Positions 43,950 through 55,339 of a DNA stretch of 64,000 nucleotides are shown here, in pieces (the stretch's first letter is position 1; each line of letters begins with the position of its first letter). Below the pieces are notes generated by a model. It did not search any database. It saw only the letters and a program-made list of their open reading frames with translations, and was not told the DNA's origin. The DNA is from Perognathus longimembris pacificus (lineage: Eukaryota > Chordata > Mammalia > Rodentia > Heteromyidae), in NCBI RefSeq assembly GCF_023159225.1, contig NC_063166.1, positions 46,183,149-46,247,148 on the forward strand. Reading direction: 5' to 3'. A program made the position numbers and the translations under genes.

Positions 43950-44170
43950 TATCTATGCCTATAATCCTCTCTATTTAGGAGTCTTAGATCTGAGGATCTA
44001 GATGTGAAGCTAGCCCCAGCAGTGAACTCTGTGAGATACTTATCTCCAATGAATCCAAAAATCCAAAAGTGGAGCTGTGGCTCAAGTAGTAGAGCTCTAG
44101 TCTTGAGTAAAGGGATCTCAGAAATAGCACCCATGCCCAGACTTCAAACCCCAAGACCAGAAAAAAAAAG
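43950..44170 (+). mobile_element. 7SL-Geo chimeric SINE
   Basis: 7SL head remnant ('tatgcctataatcctctct', 'cttagatctgaggatc'), linker 'acttatctccaatgaatcc', right arm 'gtggagctgtggctcaagta' and an A-tail. Confidence 0.75.
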
Positions 44171-44234
44171 TATGTGTTTCAAACATGCTCCTGATAAATG
44201 ATTGATTTGTATCCAAAATACACACAAAAAAAGT

Positions 44235-44315
44235 TATGGAAGTATCTCCAGTGATACGAAGCTTCCCTAACAATGCATGAGAACCTGAGTTCCTCAATAC
44301 CAAAAGTAAAGTAAA
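44235..44315 (+). mobile_element. Possible tRNA-like SINE monomer
   Basis: 'caatgcatgagaacctgagt' and 'tcctcaataccaaaag' resemble the second half of an ID-type monomer. Weak. Confidence 0.35.
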
Positions 44316-44479
44316 ATCAGTGGCAAGAAATGAGAATAAAAAAGTAGTCTTATAACTGAACAGTCAAACAAAACAACCAAAACCAAAAGAAAGCATTAAA
44401 ATAAAAAAATAGAACAAAGATCTTAACAGACCTTTCAGTAAATATGATATACAAATGACAAGTATAGTGAAGGATTCCT

Positions 44480-44942
44480 CCACACATCTGGAAATGCAAA
44501 GTAAGGTGATGAAGAGATACCTGTTTATAGTGAATAGAAATTCAGAATGATAAAGCAGCAGATGGAGGTAGAGGAGATGGAGTGAAGGATTTGCCCATCA
44601 CTGCTCTGGGAAAGCTACTAATGGAGGACAACTGGGTGATAGCATCCAGATGTAATTGATTCCTTCCCCGTGTTTCAGCAATTCTTCTCCTTGGTATTAA
44701 CTCAAAGGAAAAAGAAACTTTTTTCAGAAAAGGCTCAGGGACAGCACTCAGGTTTTGAGTTCAAGCCTGCATGACAGGCACACATACACAAAAGTCACAC
44801 TCAGAAGGACATTGCAGCTTTGTTCACACTTGGAAGCAACTAAGGAGTTTTTTTAATGAGTGAGTTGGTAATGATGGTATACTCAGACAATGAAATACTA
44901 TTTAGGACTCAAAAAGGAATCATCTATCTGATCATAAAAAGA
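44480..44942 (+). mobile_element. Ancient L1 ORF2 fragment with a Geo-arm insertion
   Basis: 'ctggaaatgcaaagtaagg', 'gctttgttcacacttgg', 'aagcaactaaggag', 'ctcagacaatgaaatacta' and 'cataaaaagacacgg' follow the order of ORF2 in old mammalian L1. A Geo right-arm piece ('ggctcagggacagcactcag') sits inside at about 44725-44795. Confidence 0.6.
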
Positions 44943-44944
44943 CA

Positions 44945-45295
44945 CGGAGAAACAAAGAAAAAAATCCCTATTGTTTCCATATCTTGGAGCTCATTTTGTT
45001 TAGCATCATTTTACATGTTCCTATGAACATAGCTATTGACTGGTACATTTGATTTGGGAAAGAAAGAGGAATAACAAAATGATGAGGCAAATGACAAAGG
45101 GTGACCCAACTCAACAGCGATACAAGACACTGTGTTGGAAATGAATGTTACAACTTCAGAAGAGGGTAGGAAATTTGGAAAAAACAAGGGAGTGGGTAAC
45201 AATGTTCAACAAGAAATGTACTCATTGTCTTACATAACTGTAACTCTTCTGACATCACCTTTACAATAAGATTAAATTAAAATTTAAAAAGAAAC
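44945..45295 (+). mobile_element. L1 3' UTR insertion
   Basis: 'ttggagctcattttgtttag', 'acatgttcctatgaacatag', a purine block, 'gaaatgtactcattgtctta' and 'tttacaataagattaaa'. It is more diverged than the copy at 36968 and close in type to 6125-6472. Confidence 0.8.
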
Positions 45296-46990
45296 ATTAA
45301 ATGCATATCACTGTGTGGCAGAAATCAATTTGAAGACCTTTCATACTGTTTGGCTGTGACTACAAAATAATTTAGAAAAATTAATAATCTGGAAAAATTA
45401 TATATATGTAGTATGCAATATAAAGATGAAGGTCTGTCATGAATTAGAAAGAGATGGGTAGAAGGGGAGAGTACAAAGGAGCAGTGACACTGAATGACAC
45501 TACAGTGAAAAATACATATTAAAATCTGTAGATTGTACAACACTAGGAGTGAACACTAATGTGATAATGGTGTGTCATTGTCTCTCTGTGCAGTAATGAA
45601 GTGGTGCTTGCAAAGGGGCAAGAGAAAACAAGAAAACTGTGCCTTCCACTCAGTTTCACAGGGAACCTAAAAATCCTCTAAAAATAAGCTTCATCATCAT
45701 CATATATATATACGTACACACATATATACATATATACTAATGTACTTAATTAATACTAACAGCTTAATCAGAAAAAAGCAGTAAAATATAAATAGGATGG
45801 ATTATATAGTATAATGTTATGTATGTAATATGATAACTGAAATTCAAAACCTCGAGTACAGTGTCCCAATCACCACCAAGGTGGGGGGGGGGACCTACAA
45901 AAGCTTTATACCGTATTGCTCAGCTGTGAAAGTATATATAGGTTACAAATGCTGATGATTAATTTGACAAAAATTTCTGATCCAAGTCAACTGAAAGCCT
46001 GAGTCATCAGTATGATGCCTGTATACGTTTTTCATTGGGGATGATGCTAATCAACAATGATTTGCAACTCCAGGAGCAGGTGGTATGGGGATCTGTAGAC
46101 TCATTTCTCCCTCTTCATCCAAGATCAGGAGTGCTACTGTTCTTTCAGCCACACACTGGCTCCCTTGTGTCTCACTGCCTTGAAGTTATGCCTCTGGTTG
46201 TCAGCCTGGGCTTTGCTCTCCTGCTGGTGAACTCTCTGATGAATTTCTCCTGGTGGCGTTTCTTCAATACATCACTGTATACAGATCTCAACTTAGTTTC
46301 CCAAAACTTAACCTACTAGGTGAAAGTTTCATTGTGAAAGATCCATTTCACACCTTTTCATCTTGTTATATAGTAAAAAGAGCACATTGCAGTGTGACAA
46401 TGCAATTGTTCTTCTGGACTGGCCTTCTCTGTAATTCAGAGAGCTTATAATAATATAATGCTTCTAAAGTTCGAAGGGCAATGATTTCCATTGCAGAACT
46501 CCAACAGCAGGTATAGCAACAGACTCATAAATACTCAGAAAGTATAATATGTGAATATTATGCTTGGGAATTTCTGAAATCATAATTTTCATAAAATGAA
46601 TAAAATTAGGATTCAAGAAGAAAGGATTTGCAGTAGATAAATTTCAAAAATCTTATCCTTTGTGAAGATAAAAAAGGGGGTGTAGAATGTACCTGATTAG
46701 TCAACCCATTTTATTGAATGCCAAAGTATTTCTTTTAAGGAAAATAAGCCAGTTCTGCACTCAGGGCATTTAAACTTTAGGAAAGGAGAGAAATATTTCT
46801 AAGCATAAAGGTAGAATCTTAACTGTCTAGGTACTATAACAATGAAAACTGGTCTAATATATCCAAGAAAGAATGTAAATTCCTCACAAATACGTGTTTC
46901 TTTGTAGTATTAACTGTAACTATTTCTAAAACTGTCTGAGAAGTCTAAGATAATGCCTTTTTGATGATTCAAGAAAGAGTAGGCTCCATG
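45296..46990. other. Mostly unique sequence
   Basis: Contains a TATA/TACA run at about 45700-45740 and otherwise nothing recognised. An open frame of 94 codons at 46035-46319 has no familiar motif. Confidence 0.4.
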
Positions 46991-46995
46991 CAGTC

Positions 46996-47190
46996 GGTGC
47001 CAGTGGACCATCTCTGTGTTGCTAGCAACTCATGAGGCTGAGATGTGGAGGGTCATCCTTCCAGGACAGCCTGAGGAGAAGAGTTTGCATGACTCCATTT
47101 CCAAAATAGCCAAGCTGGAGATTTTACTCAAGTGGCAAAGCACCAGCATAAACATCAGTGTGAGACAAAAATTCAAACCTCAGTACTGAC
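46996..47190 (+). mobile_element. 7SL-Geo chimeric SINE
   Basis: 'tcggtgccagtggaccatc', 'aactcatgaggctgagatg' (7SL head), then the diverged right arm 'aagtggcaaagcaccagc' and 'caaacctcagtactgac'. Its A-rich tail passes without a break into the purine microsatellite. Confidence 0.7.
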
Positions 47191-47665
47191 AAATAATAAT
47201 AATGAGGAGAAGGAGAAGAAAGAAAAGAAGTAAAAAGAGGAGAAAGTATGAGATGAAGAAGAGGAGGAGGAGGAGCAGGATGAGAAAGAGGAGGAAGAGG
47301 AAGAGGAAAAGGAAGAAGAGGAGAAAGAAGATGAGGGGGAAAAGAGGAGGAGGAAGAGAAGAGGAGGAGGAGGATAAAGAGGAAGAGGAAGAGGAAAAGG
47401 AAGAAGAGGAGAAAGAAGAGAAGGAGGAAAATAGGAGGAGGAGGAGGAGGAGGAAGAAGAGGAGAAGAAGAAGAAGAAGAAGAAGAAGAAGAAGAAGAAG
47501 AAGAAGAAGAAGAAGAAGAAGAAGAAGAAGAAGAAGAAGAAGAAGAAGAACAAGAACAAGAAGAACAAGAAGAAGAAGAAGAACAAGAACAAGAACAAGA
47601 AGAAGAAGAAGAACAAGAAGAAGAACAAGAACAAGAACAAGAAGAACAAGAAGAACAAGAAGAAA
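47191..47665. repeat. Purine microsatellite (GGA, GAA, GAACAA)
   Basis: About 475 bp of almost pure purine on the plus strand: mixed GGA/GAA, then an uninterrupted (GAA)n of about 88 bp (47463-47550), then GAA and CAA units. Glu/Lys- and Arg-rich frames of 155 and 188 codons across it are repeat artefacts. Pure GAA tracts of this kind can form triplex DNA. Confidence 0.97.
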
Positions 47666-47669
47666 TTGA

Positions 47670-49625
47670 CTTTCAGTATTATGATGTGTAAACTCAATTT
47701 CTGATTCCTGTAGTCAACAAACACTGACAGTGTGGTCACCTTGCCACTGATCTCTTGCCATAAAGCTTCAGATTTGACACTTCTAGCTGCTGACTAGAAT
47801 ATCTTCTTTACTGGTTCTTCCATTCCCTTAAGAACACCTGGCTATATCTGCCTTAAGTCAGGATTCCATCGAAGCCTTCATGGCTCTCTTCCCTCATCTC
47901 TTAGGAACATTCTCACTATGCAGCGTTATGACTTCACATAGCCTCACTTTTCTCTGGCAACCTACCTCAAAGCCCATGAGTGTGAATATCTAACATAAAC
48001 CTCCCAAATAAGGTATTAGGAAAGTTTGCCAAAGCTTCTAAAAGCATGTCTTTTTTTTTTTTCTAGAATGTCCTCAGAGTTATTATTGCAATGTCACAAT
48101 TCTCTCAAGAATTCTCTGACTTAAGTGTATTGTGTTTTCTATTCTTGTTCTTTGTCCTTAACACTAACAGGTATCTTATTTGTGTTGACATTTTTAAACA
48201 GTAGAGTAGCTAACCAATACCAATATTGCAACTATAAGAATAAATAAATGGAAGAAATTGAATGTGAAGATTCACCAGATCATTAGCTATCTTCCATTAA
48301 ATTTAAGAAAGAAGATCACAGGAGCTTTGGGTTGACAAGGCATTTAGGAAGCACATACAAATGGCAACCAGGACAGGCTTTAAGAACAGACTCATGGATG
48401 CCATAGACTCTGCTCTTGAAAAGCTCAGCATCTGAGAAGAGGAAGGGGTTTGGCATGCACATCCCTGGGGACTGTCTTCAAGGGGAATCTAAGAATCAGG
48501 GTCCCAACAGTCAGGTCTTGTCTTAATTGAGCTCCTCGGCAGAATGCTCATCACCAAAGTGACAAGTCGGATGGACTTCACTTTGGTTTATATTTCTTGC
48601 TTTTGAAGTTCAACTTGCCCTAAGCCTAGCCCAGTGCATTGTAGTAGACTAATTCTCACATCAAAAAGAACAGAGAGCTGGTACCTACTTAACGTTTGCA
48701 ACCAGCCCCTGCGGGAAAAATAATAAGCAAGTCTTAGGAGGGGAAATGAGTCGCTAGAAGTTCTTCAGTTCTTTTAATCTTGTGAAGGATGGGACATAAA
48801 TCAATAAATAACAATAACAACATGAGGTGCAATTATATTCTCTAACCACATAAAAACGCTGAAAAGAAGGGTTTGGTTCCAGCAACTTTCTCTCTTTAAA
48901 AAGTAATAAACAGATAAAAATCTTCAATCTTAAAACTAGGGCACGAGTCTGAGTAGAGACCTTACCACAAAAATAAAAACAAATTGAAAAGTAACTCAGT
49001 GTCAATAGGTTTTATTTTTACCCCCATTTCCCCTAATTTTCTTATTTTCCTTACATTTTTTCCTAAATGTTTCTAACTTGAAATACATTTTTTCTTTATA
49101 CAGAAGTTGACCTTCAGTTGTTGTCCTGAAGCCTGTTTACCTTTGATACAAAGTAACAGGACATAGGACATTCCATCTGTCAGATCCCTAACTTGCTGGC
49201 AGTGCGATCCAGGCCCTGGCTCCACCCACCACCTAAGAAACAACCCTGCAGCCTGCTTATTGGCATGCCAGTCACTTGTCCAAGCTAAACCTCATGTACC
49301 TGTGAAAAGCAGAGCATAGCACTGAAGATGGAAACTTGCCGTTTTTTTTTTTCTTTTTTGAGCAACTGTGTAAGAAATTATATCCCCCCACCCCCAAAAA
49401 AGTCAGCAATGGCTAAACTGTGAGTATCTAAAAGAACAAAGAATAAAATAAAATCATAGATTTCTTGCTAGTAAAATGAAATCTTAGAAACTGTATTAAA
49501 ATACAGGTCCTACTGTCAATGGTCCATGGGGCCACTCACAGTACCTATTATTATCAAGAAATAAAGTCTGAGAAACCTTAGCAAATCTTCAGCCAAGAGT
49601 ATCTGGCATTAGAAGTGCAAAATAG
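47670..49625. other. Unique sequence
   Basis: About 2 kb with no recognised repeat or gene. The part at 49130-49330 is less A+T-rich. Confidence 0.45.
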
Positions 49626-49627
49626 AA

Positions 49628-49706
49628 AGAGGGGGGAGGGAGGGACAGAGGGAGAAAGGGAGGGAGGGAAAGAGAAATAAAGAGAGAGAGAAAAAGAGAG
49701 AGAGAA
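49628..49706. repeat. (GGGA)n/(GA)n low-complexity tract
   Basis: Purine-rich with G runs, followed by GA units. Confidence 0.93.
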
Positions 49707-49784
49707 TAAATTCAATGAAAACTGCAGATATATGCTCATGGAGTCAGGCTCATGCTGTGAGCACTATTACCAAGATGGAGGTGA

Positions 49785-50335
49785 TATGAAGAACAACGGT
49801 GCCCTTCAGAAGTGGAGAAGGTTGCCATCCACAGCTCAGACCTAAGCCACCTGGAGCAGCTGGGGGAGGAGAAGCGGCTCCTGCTGAAGCAGACAGATTC
49901 ACTGACTCAGCAGAGGGATATGGCCATCCCAGCCCACTCCCTCACCAGTGTGCATTCCAGTGTGGATTCCAGGCAATCCACTTGGGCTAAATGAGGACAC
50001 ATCTCAGAGCATGGACCCTCATTAGGCGATGGAGGTGTTGCAGTCAGAGCCAAAGGAGCCAACCAGGTGAAAACCGCCAATGAGTGTGAGAAGTAGAAGG
50101 AGGCGCGAGATGCCTTGGAAAGCTAGTACAAGCTCATCATGAGGGAGCACGACCAGACCATCTCTGAGCTGGACAAGCTGTAGGCCGAAGTGGAGCTGGC
50201 AAAATCCAGGCTCAAGAGGAGTAAGCCTGGGAAGAAGGCAGTCAGCAAGGAGATGGGAGGCCCTGTTTCCTCTCCAAGAATCAGTGAGAGAGCCACAGGT
50301 GTTGGATGTCCTTTGAAACATATTAAAAAAAAAAA
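49785..50335 (+). pseudogene. Processed pseudogene of a coiled-coil protein
   Basis: One reading frame can be followed for about 500 bp and encodes a highly charged heptad-like protein (HLEQLGEEKRLLLKQTDSL, then EHDQTISELDKL and AEVELAKSRLK). It is broken by four in-frame stops: TGA at 49992-49994 and TAG at 50094-50096, 50124-50126 and 50181-50183. At 50181 the context suggests a former CAG (Gln). No introns interrupt it and it ends in an A11 run (50325-50335), as expected of an mRNA copy made by L1 machinery. It is richer in G+C than its surroundings. The parent gene is not identified with certainty; the second part reminds me of the coiled-coil region of DLG5, from memory only. No target duplication was found. 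Confidence 0.75.
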
Positions 50336-50339
50336 TCTT

Positions 50340-50638
50340 AACTATATCACAGAGTAAATCCGTATGGAAGAGTTGTGAGAACAGTTGAACTCTCAGAGCT
50401 CAAGTAATTCATTTGGGGTAAGGGGAAAAAAAGGTAAAGGAAAAAATAAAGATTTATTCCAAGCCATAAGTCTACTGTGTGGAATTATCATATTATAATT
50501 TTGATCTGAACACAAGACATTCTGCTAAAGACTTTGGCAAAAGTAGACTGAACATTAATCAATTCTGTCTTCCCTTTAGTGAAGTATTTCCCTCTGCACC
50601 AAAGGTGATTTATTGCTAAATTTAGAATTGCTGCGTCT
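50340..50638. other. Unique sequence
   Basis: Nothing recognised. Confidence 0.45.
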
Positions 50639-50641
50639 TAG

Positions 50642-50893
50642 TCAGGTGCCGGTGGCTGATATCCTGTAATCATAGCCACTCAGGAGGCTGAGATGTGAGT
50701 GTTGTGGCTTAAAGCCAACCATAGAAGGAAAGTCTGTGAGACTTTTATCTTTAGATAAACAACAAAAGAGTGGAAAGTAGAGGTGTGGCTCAAATGGTAG
50801 AGTGCCAACTAGAAGGAAAAAGCTAAGTGACATGACTCTGTCCCTGAGTTCAAGACCTGGTACTGGCAAAAAAAAAAAAAAAAAAAAAAAAAA
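50642..50893 (+). mobile_element. 7SL-Geo chimeric SINE with long A-tail
   Basis: 7SL head ('caggtgccggtggctgata', 'ctcaggaggctgagatgtg'), 'aaagccaaccatagaagg', linker 'gacttttatctttagataa', right arm 'gtagaggtgtggctcaaatg' and 'gttcaagacctggtactgg', then an A-run of more than 20 bases. Confidence 0.85.
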
Positions 50894-51119
50894 GAGTTTT
50901 TAATTGTGAGAGGAGAGACTTTTTACTGACAAAGTAATGGGACTTATTTTCCTGGAACAAGGAACTATATTACTGTTTAACTTTAGATGTAAAATAATTT
51001 GCCTAAACTTTCAAATAGGAACTCTTTAACAGACTGTGCTCAGGATTTATCTTTGTATGTTTCTTTCCTTTAAAATAATAGTCTTTCACTTAGGACCTGA
51101 GTTTCTAATGTGTTTTTTA

Positions 51120-51303
51120 TAATGGTACCAGGGTTTGAATTTGGGGCCTCATTCTTGTTAGGCATATGAACACCCCAATCTCTTTTGTGTTTCAGTTATA
51201 GTTGGGATAGAATCTTTCATTTGGCCCAGGCCCACCATCTACCACAACCTTCCTATTTACACCCATTGAGTATCTAGGATTATAGATGTAAGCTCCATAC
51301 CTG
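51120..51303 (-). mobile_element. Old SINE, ID-like end and 7SL head
   Basis: The plus strand has 'ggtaccagggtttgaatttg' and 'gcctcattcttgttaggc' (reversed tRNA-like part), then 'gagtatctaggattatag' (reversed 7SL-type head). Confidence 0.55.
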
Positions 51304-51445
51304 GTGTTATGTTGTTGTTGGTTGGTTGTTTTTCAGTTGGAATCTTGCTAAATTTTTACCTAGGTTGGATTTGACCTATAACCCTCCTAATCTCTACATC
51401 TTGAGTATCTGGAATTAAAGATGTGAGCCACTATACCAAATCACT
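51304..51445 (-). mobile_element. Old 7SL-type SINE
   Basis: A GTT-rich start, 'cctcctaatctctacatc' and 'gagtatctggaattaaagat', 'tgagccactatacc' mirror a B1/Alu-like head. It lies beside a similar old copy. Confidence 0.55.
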
Positions 51446-51608
51446 ATACCTGGATTGTAAAACAGAAGTTTCAGACATCATACCCACAAGAGAGATTGGT
51501 AGAAATAGCTTTATGGCCTTGGATGAAGGGACTTGGATTAGTGAAAACTCTGTGGCCTACAACAGAAGTAAGAATGTACAGATTAGCTATACAGAGTTGT
51601 AAAAGGTA

Positions 51609-51639
<31 letters not shown>

Positions 51640-52090
51640 ATGCAATCAATTGCTGGTGGAGATTTTTAGGGATTGGAAATACAGTTGAGGCAGACACTAT
51701 GAGAACAATATGCGTGGCCACGAGTGCTGCTTTTATGGAAATATGGGGTTCAGGTGGCACTAAGCCTGCTGCCTCAGTTCCCCTGTATCTCAAGAAATGT
51801 TTTGTCCATCATAATGACCAACCAAACATATAATTTCCAAGCTCTTTGTCTTTGGCTTCTCCTAAAAGAGAATCCTGTAGGATATTTCACCTGGTAAATG
51901 GTCTTTCAAAAAAAAAAAAAGAAATTTAACTCTAACTCATAGGTAAACTATGGTCAATGTTCCCTGGGCTCATCGCTCTAACCTGCCACTGATCCTGAGA
52001 TTTTGGCTGAACCCCCAATGTGGCTCAGTAACAATCTCTTTATTTCTCTTACACACTCACTGCCTTTTAATTTGCTAACTAAAATCAGGA
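51446..52090. other. Unique sequence with a GA run
   Basis: GA units at 51618-51640, else nothing recognised. Confidence 0.45.
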
Positions 52091-52094
52091 CTAA

Positions 52095-52415
52095 GGCCAG
52101 ATATGGCAATGTAATAGTTTCATCCCAGGCACAGAGATGGATAGGACGGATCAAGGTTGAATTATAGCCTGGGCAAAAATCTGAGGGAAAGTATAATTTA
52201 AAAATCACTCTATTTATGGCACACACATTTAAATCCAACCTGTGCAGGAGGCTGAGATAGTAGGACTATAGTCTGATTACACCACTAGGATAAACTAAGA
52301 AACTATCTGAAAAATAAACACAAAAAAGGGTAAAGAAGGTGGATCAAATGATCACTTCCCTAGCAAATACAAGGCCCTGAATTCAAAACAAAAGTCCTTC
52401 TAAACAAACAAATAA
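52095..52415 (+). mobile_element. Old 7SL/tRNA-like SINE pair
   Basis: Two 7SL-like stretches ('aaggccagatatggcaatg'; 'tgcaggaggctgagatagta') followed by a tRNA-like end ('cttccctagcaaatacaagg', 'ccctgaattcaaaac'). Probably two old copies in tandem. Confidence 0.5.
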
Positions 52416-52604
52416 ATAAATATGAATATAAATCAGATGGAGAAAAGCAGGTATAACAAATGCGTACAAAGTGAGTTATCATAGATCAATCACTCTTAAA
52501 ACAACCAATAAACAAACCACAGATCTTGTGACACACCAGAGACAATTGCTTTACACTATGCCCCACTGAACTCTCCCAGTCTCTCCCTCCCACTTACCCA
52601 CCTT

Positions 52605-52990
52605 CTTTAAAAAAATAAAATATTGTTATTATATCATACAGAGGGATTATACTTATGTAAATCAGGTAAAGAGTATATTTCTTTGACAAAGTCACCCTTT
52701 CCCTCACTTTCTCCCTATTTCTCCCTCCTGTCCCCACCCACAAGTTGTATAGTTCATATTCACCATACTGTTTAGTGAATGCTACTGCTGCATTTGTACA
52801 CCCTTTGTTTCACTGTTTCTGTGCCTCCTTTTACCCTCCCAAAGACAGATAAATGAACAATGAAGAGAAAAAGAAAAAAAGACAGTAACAATGAAAACAA
52901 AAACCCCTTGTTTCCATTCCTGGAATTCATTTTGATAAATATTATTTTATATGCTCAGATGGACATAGCCATTGTGTCTTTATGTTCCAC
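52605..52990 (-). mobile_element. Older L1 3' UTR
   Basis: Reversed order of the older 3' UTR: 'acagagggattatacttatg', pyrimidine block, 'acaagttgtatagttcata', 'cagataaatgaacaatgaag' and 'cctggaattcattttgata'. The same landmarks occur at 53620-53915. Confidence 0.7.
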
Positions 52991-53209
52991 CCTTTCGATT
53001 ATCCTCCTTTCTGACCACTCTTTTGATGTTCACTATAATGTTGTTTGGAATGAATAAATGAATAAATATGCTATAGAGAAGTGTAACTAGTGAACTAAGA
53101 TATAGACATTCTGTGATATAGACACACTACACCTCAGTTGTAAAGACTGAGACTAAATCAGTGGAGTGACTATTCATCTATCAATGTGCACATAGTCCTA
53201 AACCTGTAA

Positions 53210-53600
53210 CAATGTGAGGATAAACAAGTAAGTGATAAGGCCCTACCTTTTTTGCATTGATATTCTAACAGAACTGACAAAAAAGCAGGAAGACCAACAG
53301 TGTCACAACTATAGCTGAAAATGAAAGTAGCTGAGAAGAAGGAAGGATGTTGTACAAGGAAGAGTTCTCAGAGCCAGGAGCCTTGGAGCCGAAGATTGAG
53401 GATCAGGAAGAAAACAGGATGAGCATCAAGATAAAGGAATCCCTTGCAGAAAGCCAAAGGGCCTAAGAAGGAGATTAGATGCAGGCAAGATTTGGAGAGA
53501 GGAATACATTGACCATCAAGGCCTTGGTGGCTTAGATAAGGAGCATAGATTTTTATTTTAGTTGCACTGAGAAAGCACTGGAAAGTGCTGAGAAAGAAAA
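53210..53600 (+). mobile_element. Ancient mammalian interspersed repeat, class unknown
   Basis: 'aggccttggtggcttagata', 'aggagcatagatttttattt' and 'agttgcactgagaaagcac' follow a phrase found in many mammalian genomes ('gccttgtaggcc...aaggagtttggattttattc'). I cannot name the family with confidence. Confidence 0.4.
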
Positions 53601-53619
53601 CTATCACCCTAGGTATATT

Positions 53620-53915
53620 TAGTTTAATTTAATTTATTGTTATTGTAAAGATGATGTACTGAGTGGTTATACTTATATAAGTCAGGAATAAGTAAATTTC
53701 TTTTTTAACAGTGCCATCTCTTCCCTTGTTTTCTCCCAGGTTTTACCTCCTGTCTCCCACCACAGTTGTATAGTTTATTCCAACATAATATCTAGTGGGT
53801 ATCACTGCTACATTTGTTCACCCTTTGTCCCATCATTTCTGTGCTCCCTCTTATCCTCCCCCAAACAGATAAACATACAAACAAGACTAAAAATACAGGA
53901 AACAAAGACAGCAAC
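53620..53915 (-). mobile_element. Older L1 3' UTR
   Basis: Reversed 3' UTR with the A-tail at the left ('taatttattgttattg'), 'tatacttatataagtcag', pyrimidine block, 'cagttgtatagtttattcc' and 'aacagataaacatacaaac'. It abuts a plus-strand L1 of similar age. Confidence 0.7.
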
Positions 53916-54450
53916 ATGACCCAGCAATTTTATTCCTGGGAATTTTTCCAATAGAATACAAACAAGGACATACTAAAGATACCAGCACAACCATGTTCCT
54001 TGCAGTTTTGTTTACTATAGCCAAGATATAGAGTCAAACCAGACACCCCTCAATGGACAAATGGATCAAGAAAACCAGAAAGAATGATATTGTACCATCT
54101 ATAAGAAAATGGAAAGACTTGGAAAAAATTATATTAAGTGAAGTAAACCAGACATAAAGGAACACTGTTTGCATGGCTTCCATCATTTGTAGTAATTAGA
54201 AGGTGCCTTTAAATCTACAAGTAAACATATTGGATGGTAAAAGACAAAAAAAATACACTCATATATGTTAAATTATACAGATATCTAGACATTCACACGG
54301 AGTTAAACCAAGTGAGGCTATTCTTAGGAGAAGATCACAAAGGCTCAGTAGCTTTGTGCATGTGATCATATAAAATGAGATTTATCTAAATAAAAAACAA
54401 GAAATGGAAGCAAGAGTTTAGCTTTTTGTTGTTGTTATTGTTTTTCCTTT
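53916..54450 (+). mobile_element. Older L1, ORF2 end and 3' UTR
   Basis: ORF2 part: 'gacccagcaattttattcc', 'cctcaatggacaaatgga', 'gaaaatggaaagacttgg' and 'agtgaagtaaaccagac'. The 3' UTR is of the type seen at 43480: 'acattcacacggagttaaac' and 'ctcagtagctttgtgcatg'. Frameshifts and stops break the frame. Confidence 0.8.
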
Positions 54451-54589
54451 ACATTTTTTTAAAGTTTATGTTGGCAGCTCAGAAGAGTAACACATAGCAG
54501 CCTTTCTACTACTTTGGAGATGGTAGAAGACCCTCTGTATGAGACAGCAGGGAAAGGTCTCCAAGCGACAGTGTTAATTTTTTAAGCAG

Positions 54590-54765
54590 AATCTTAGGCT
54601 AGCACAATGGCTCTTGATATAAGTATGAGGATCATGAACCTGGGCACAAACATAAGACTCTATCTGAAAAATAACTAAAGCATGAAAAAGTGGAGATGAA
54701 GCTCGAGTGATAGAGTGGCAAGCATGAGGCCCTAAGTTCAAACCCTGGTCTGAAAAAAAGAAATT
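54590..54765 (+). mobile_element. Old SINE
   Basis: 'ggctagcacaatggctcttg' (head) and 'agtggagatgaagctcgagt', 'gcaagcatgaggccctaag', 'ttcaaaccctggtctg' (tRNA-like end), then an A-rich tail. Confidence 0.6.
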
Positions 54766-54769
54766 CTAA

Positions 54770-55272
54770 CACATTGTCCTAGTGCTAGTACAGTAACACA
54801 TGCATGACAAAGAGTGAATAATACTACTTAAAAACACATCAAAATATGGAGATTGTATAAAGAAACTTGGTAAACTGATGAATAGTGATGGGGGAGGGTG
54901 AAATGAGGAAAGGGTAGGGAAATCCCCTGTGGGTTAACACCTGTTTGAACATGAAAAACAGGCATGTAAAACTGGTCCTATTAAAGAATGGATAATAATG
55001 GGAGGCAGAAGGTATATGGAAAGGGTGAAATAGAACAGTGAATGTTATCAAAGTATTTTACATGCATGTATGAGAATAGAATAATAAAATCTATTGACAT
55101 TAAGGAGCTAGTAAAGGAGTTGAGGAAGATGGATGGGGGAGATAAGTTTGATCATGAAAACACTGTAAGCCTATATGCAAGTGCTACAATGAAATCTTCT
55201 CTGCAACTAAGATGTGCTAATAAAAATGTGAATAAAATAAGAGCATTAGTACTTTCAAACCACACAATACAC
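54770..55272. other. Unique sequence
   Basis: Nothing recognised. Confidence 0.45.
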
Positions 55273-55292
55273 ACTGGAATTGTGTGTGCATG

Positions 55293-55336
<44 letters not shown>

Positions 55337-55338
55337 TG
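55293..55338. repeat. (TG)n microsatellite
   Basis: More than 20 TG units with a TCTG interruption near the end. Confidence 0.96.
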
Positions 55339-55339
55339 T

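Noticed and set aside
47173..47739. Open frames of 155 and 188 codons (Arg/Lys-rich and Phe-rich)
   Set aside because: They are translations of the GAA/GGA purine microsatellite.
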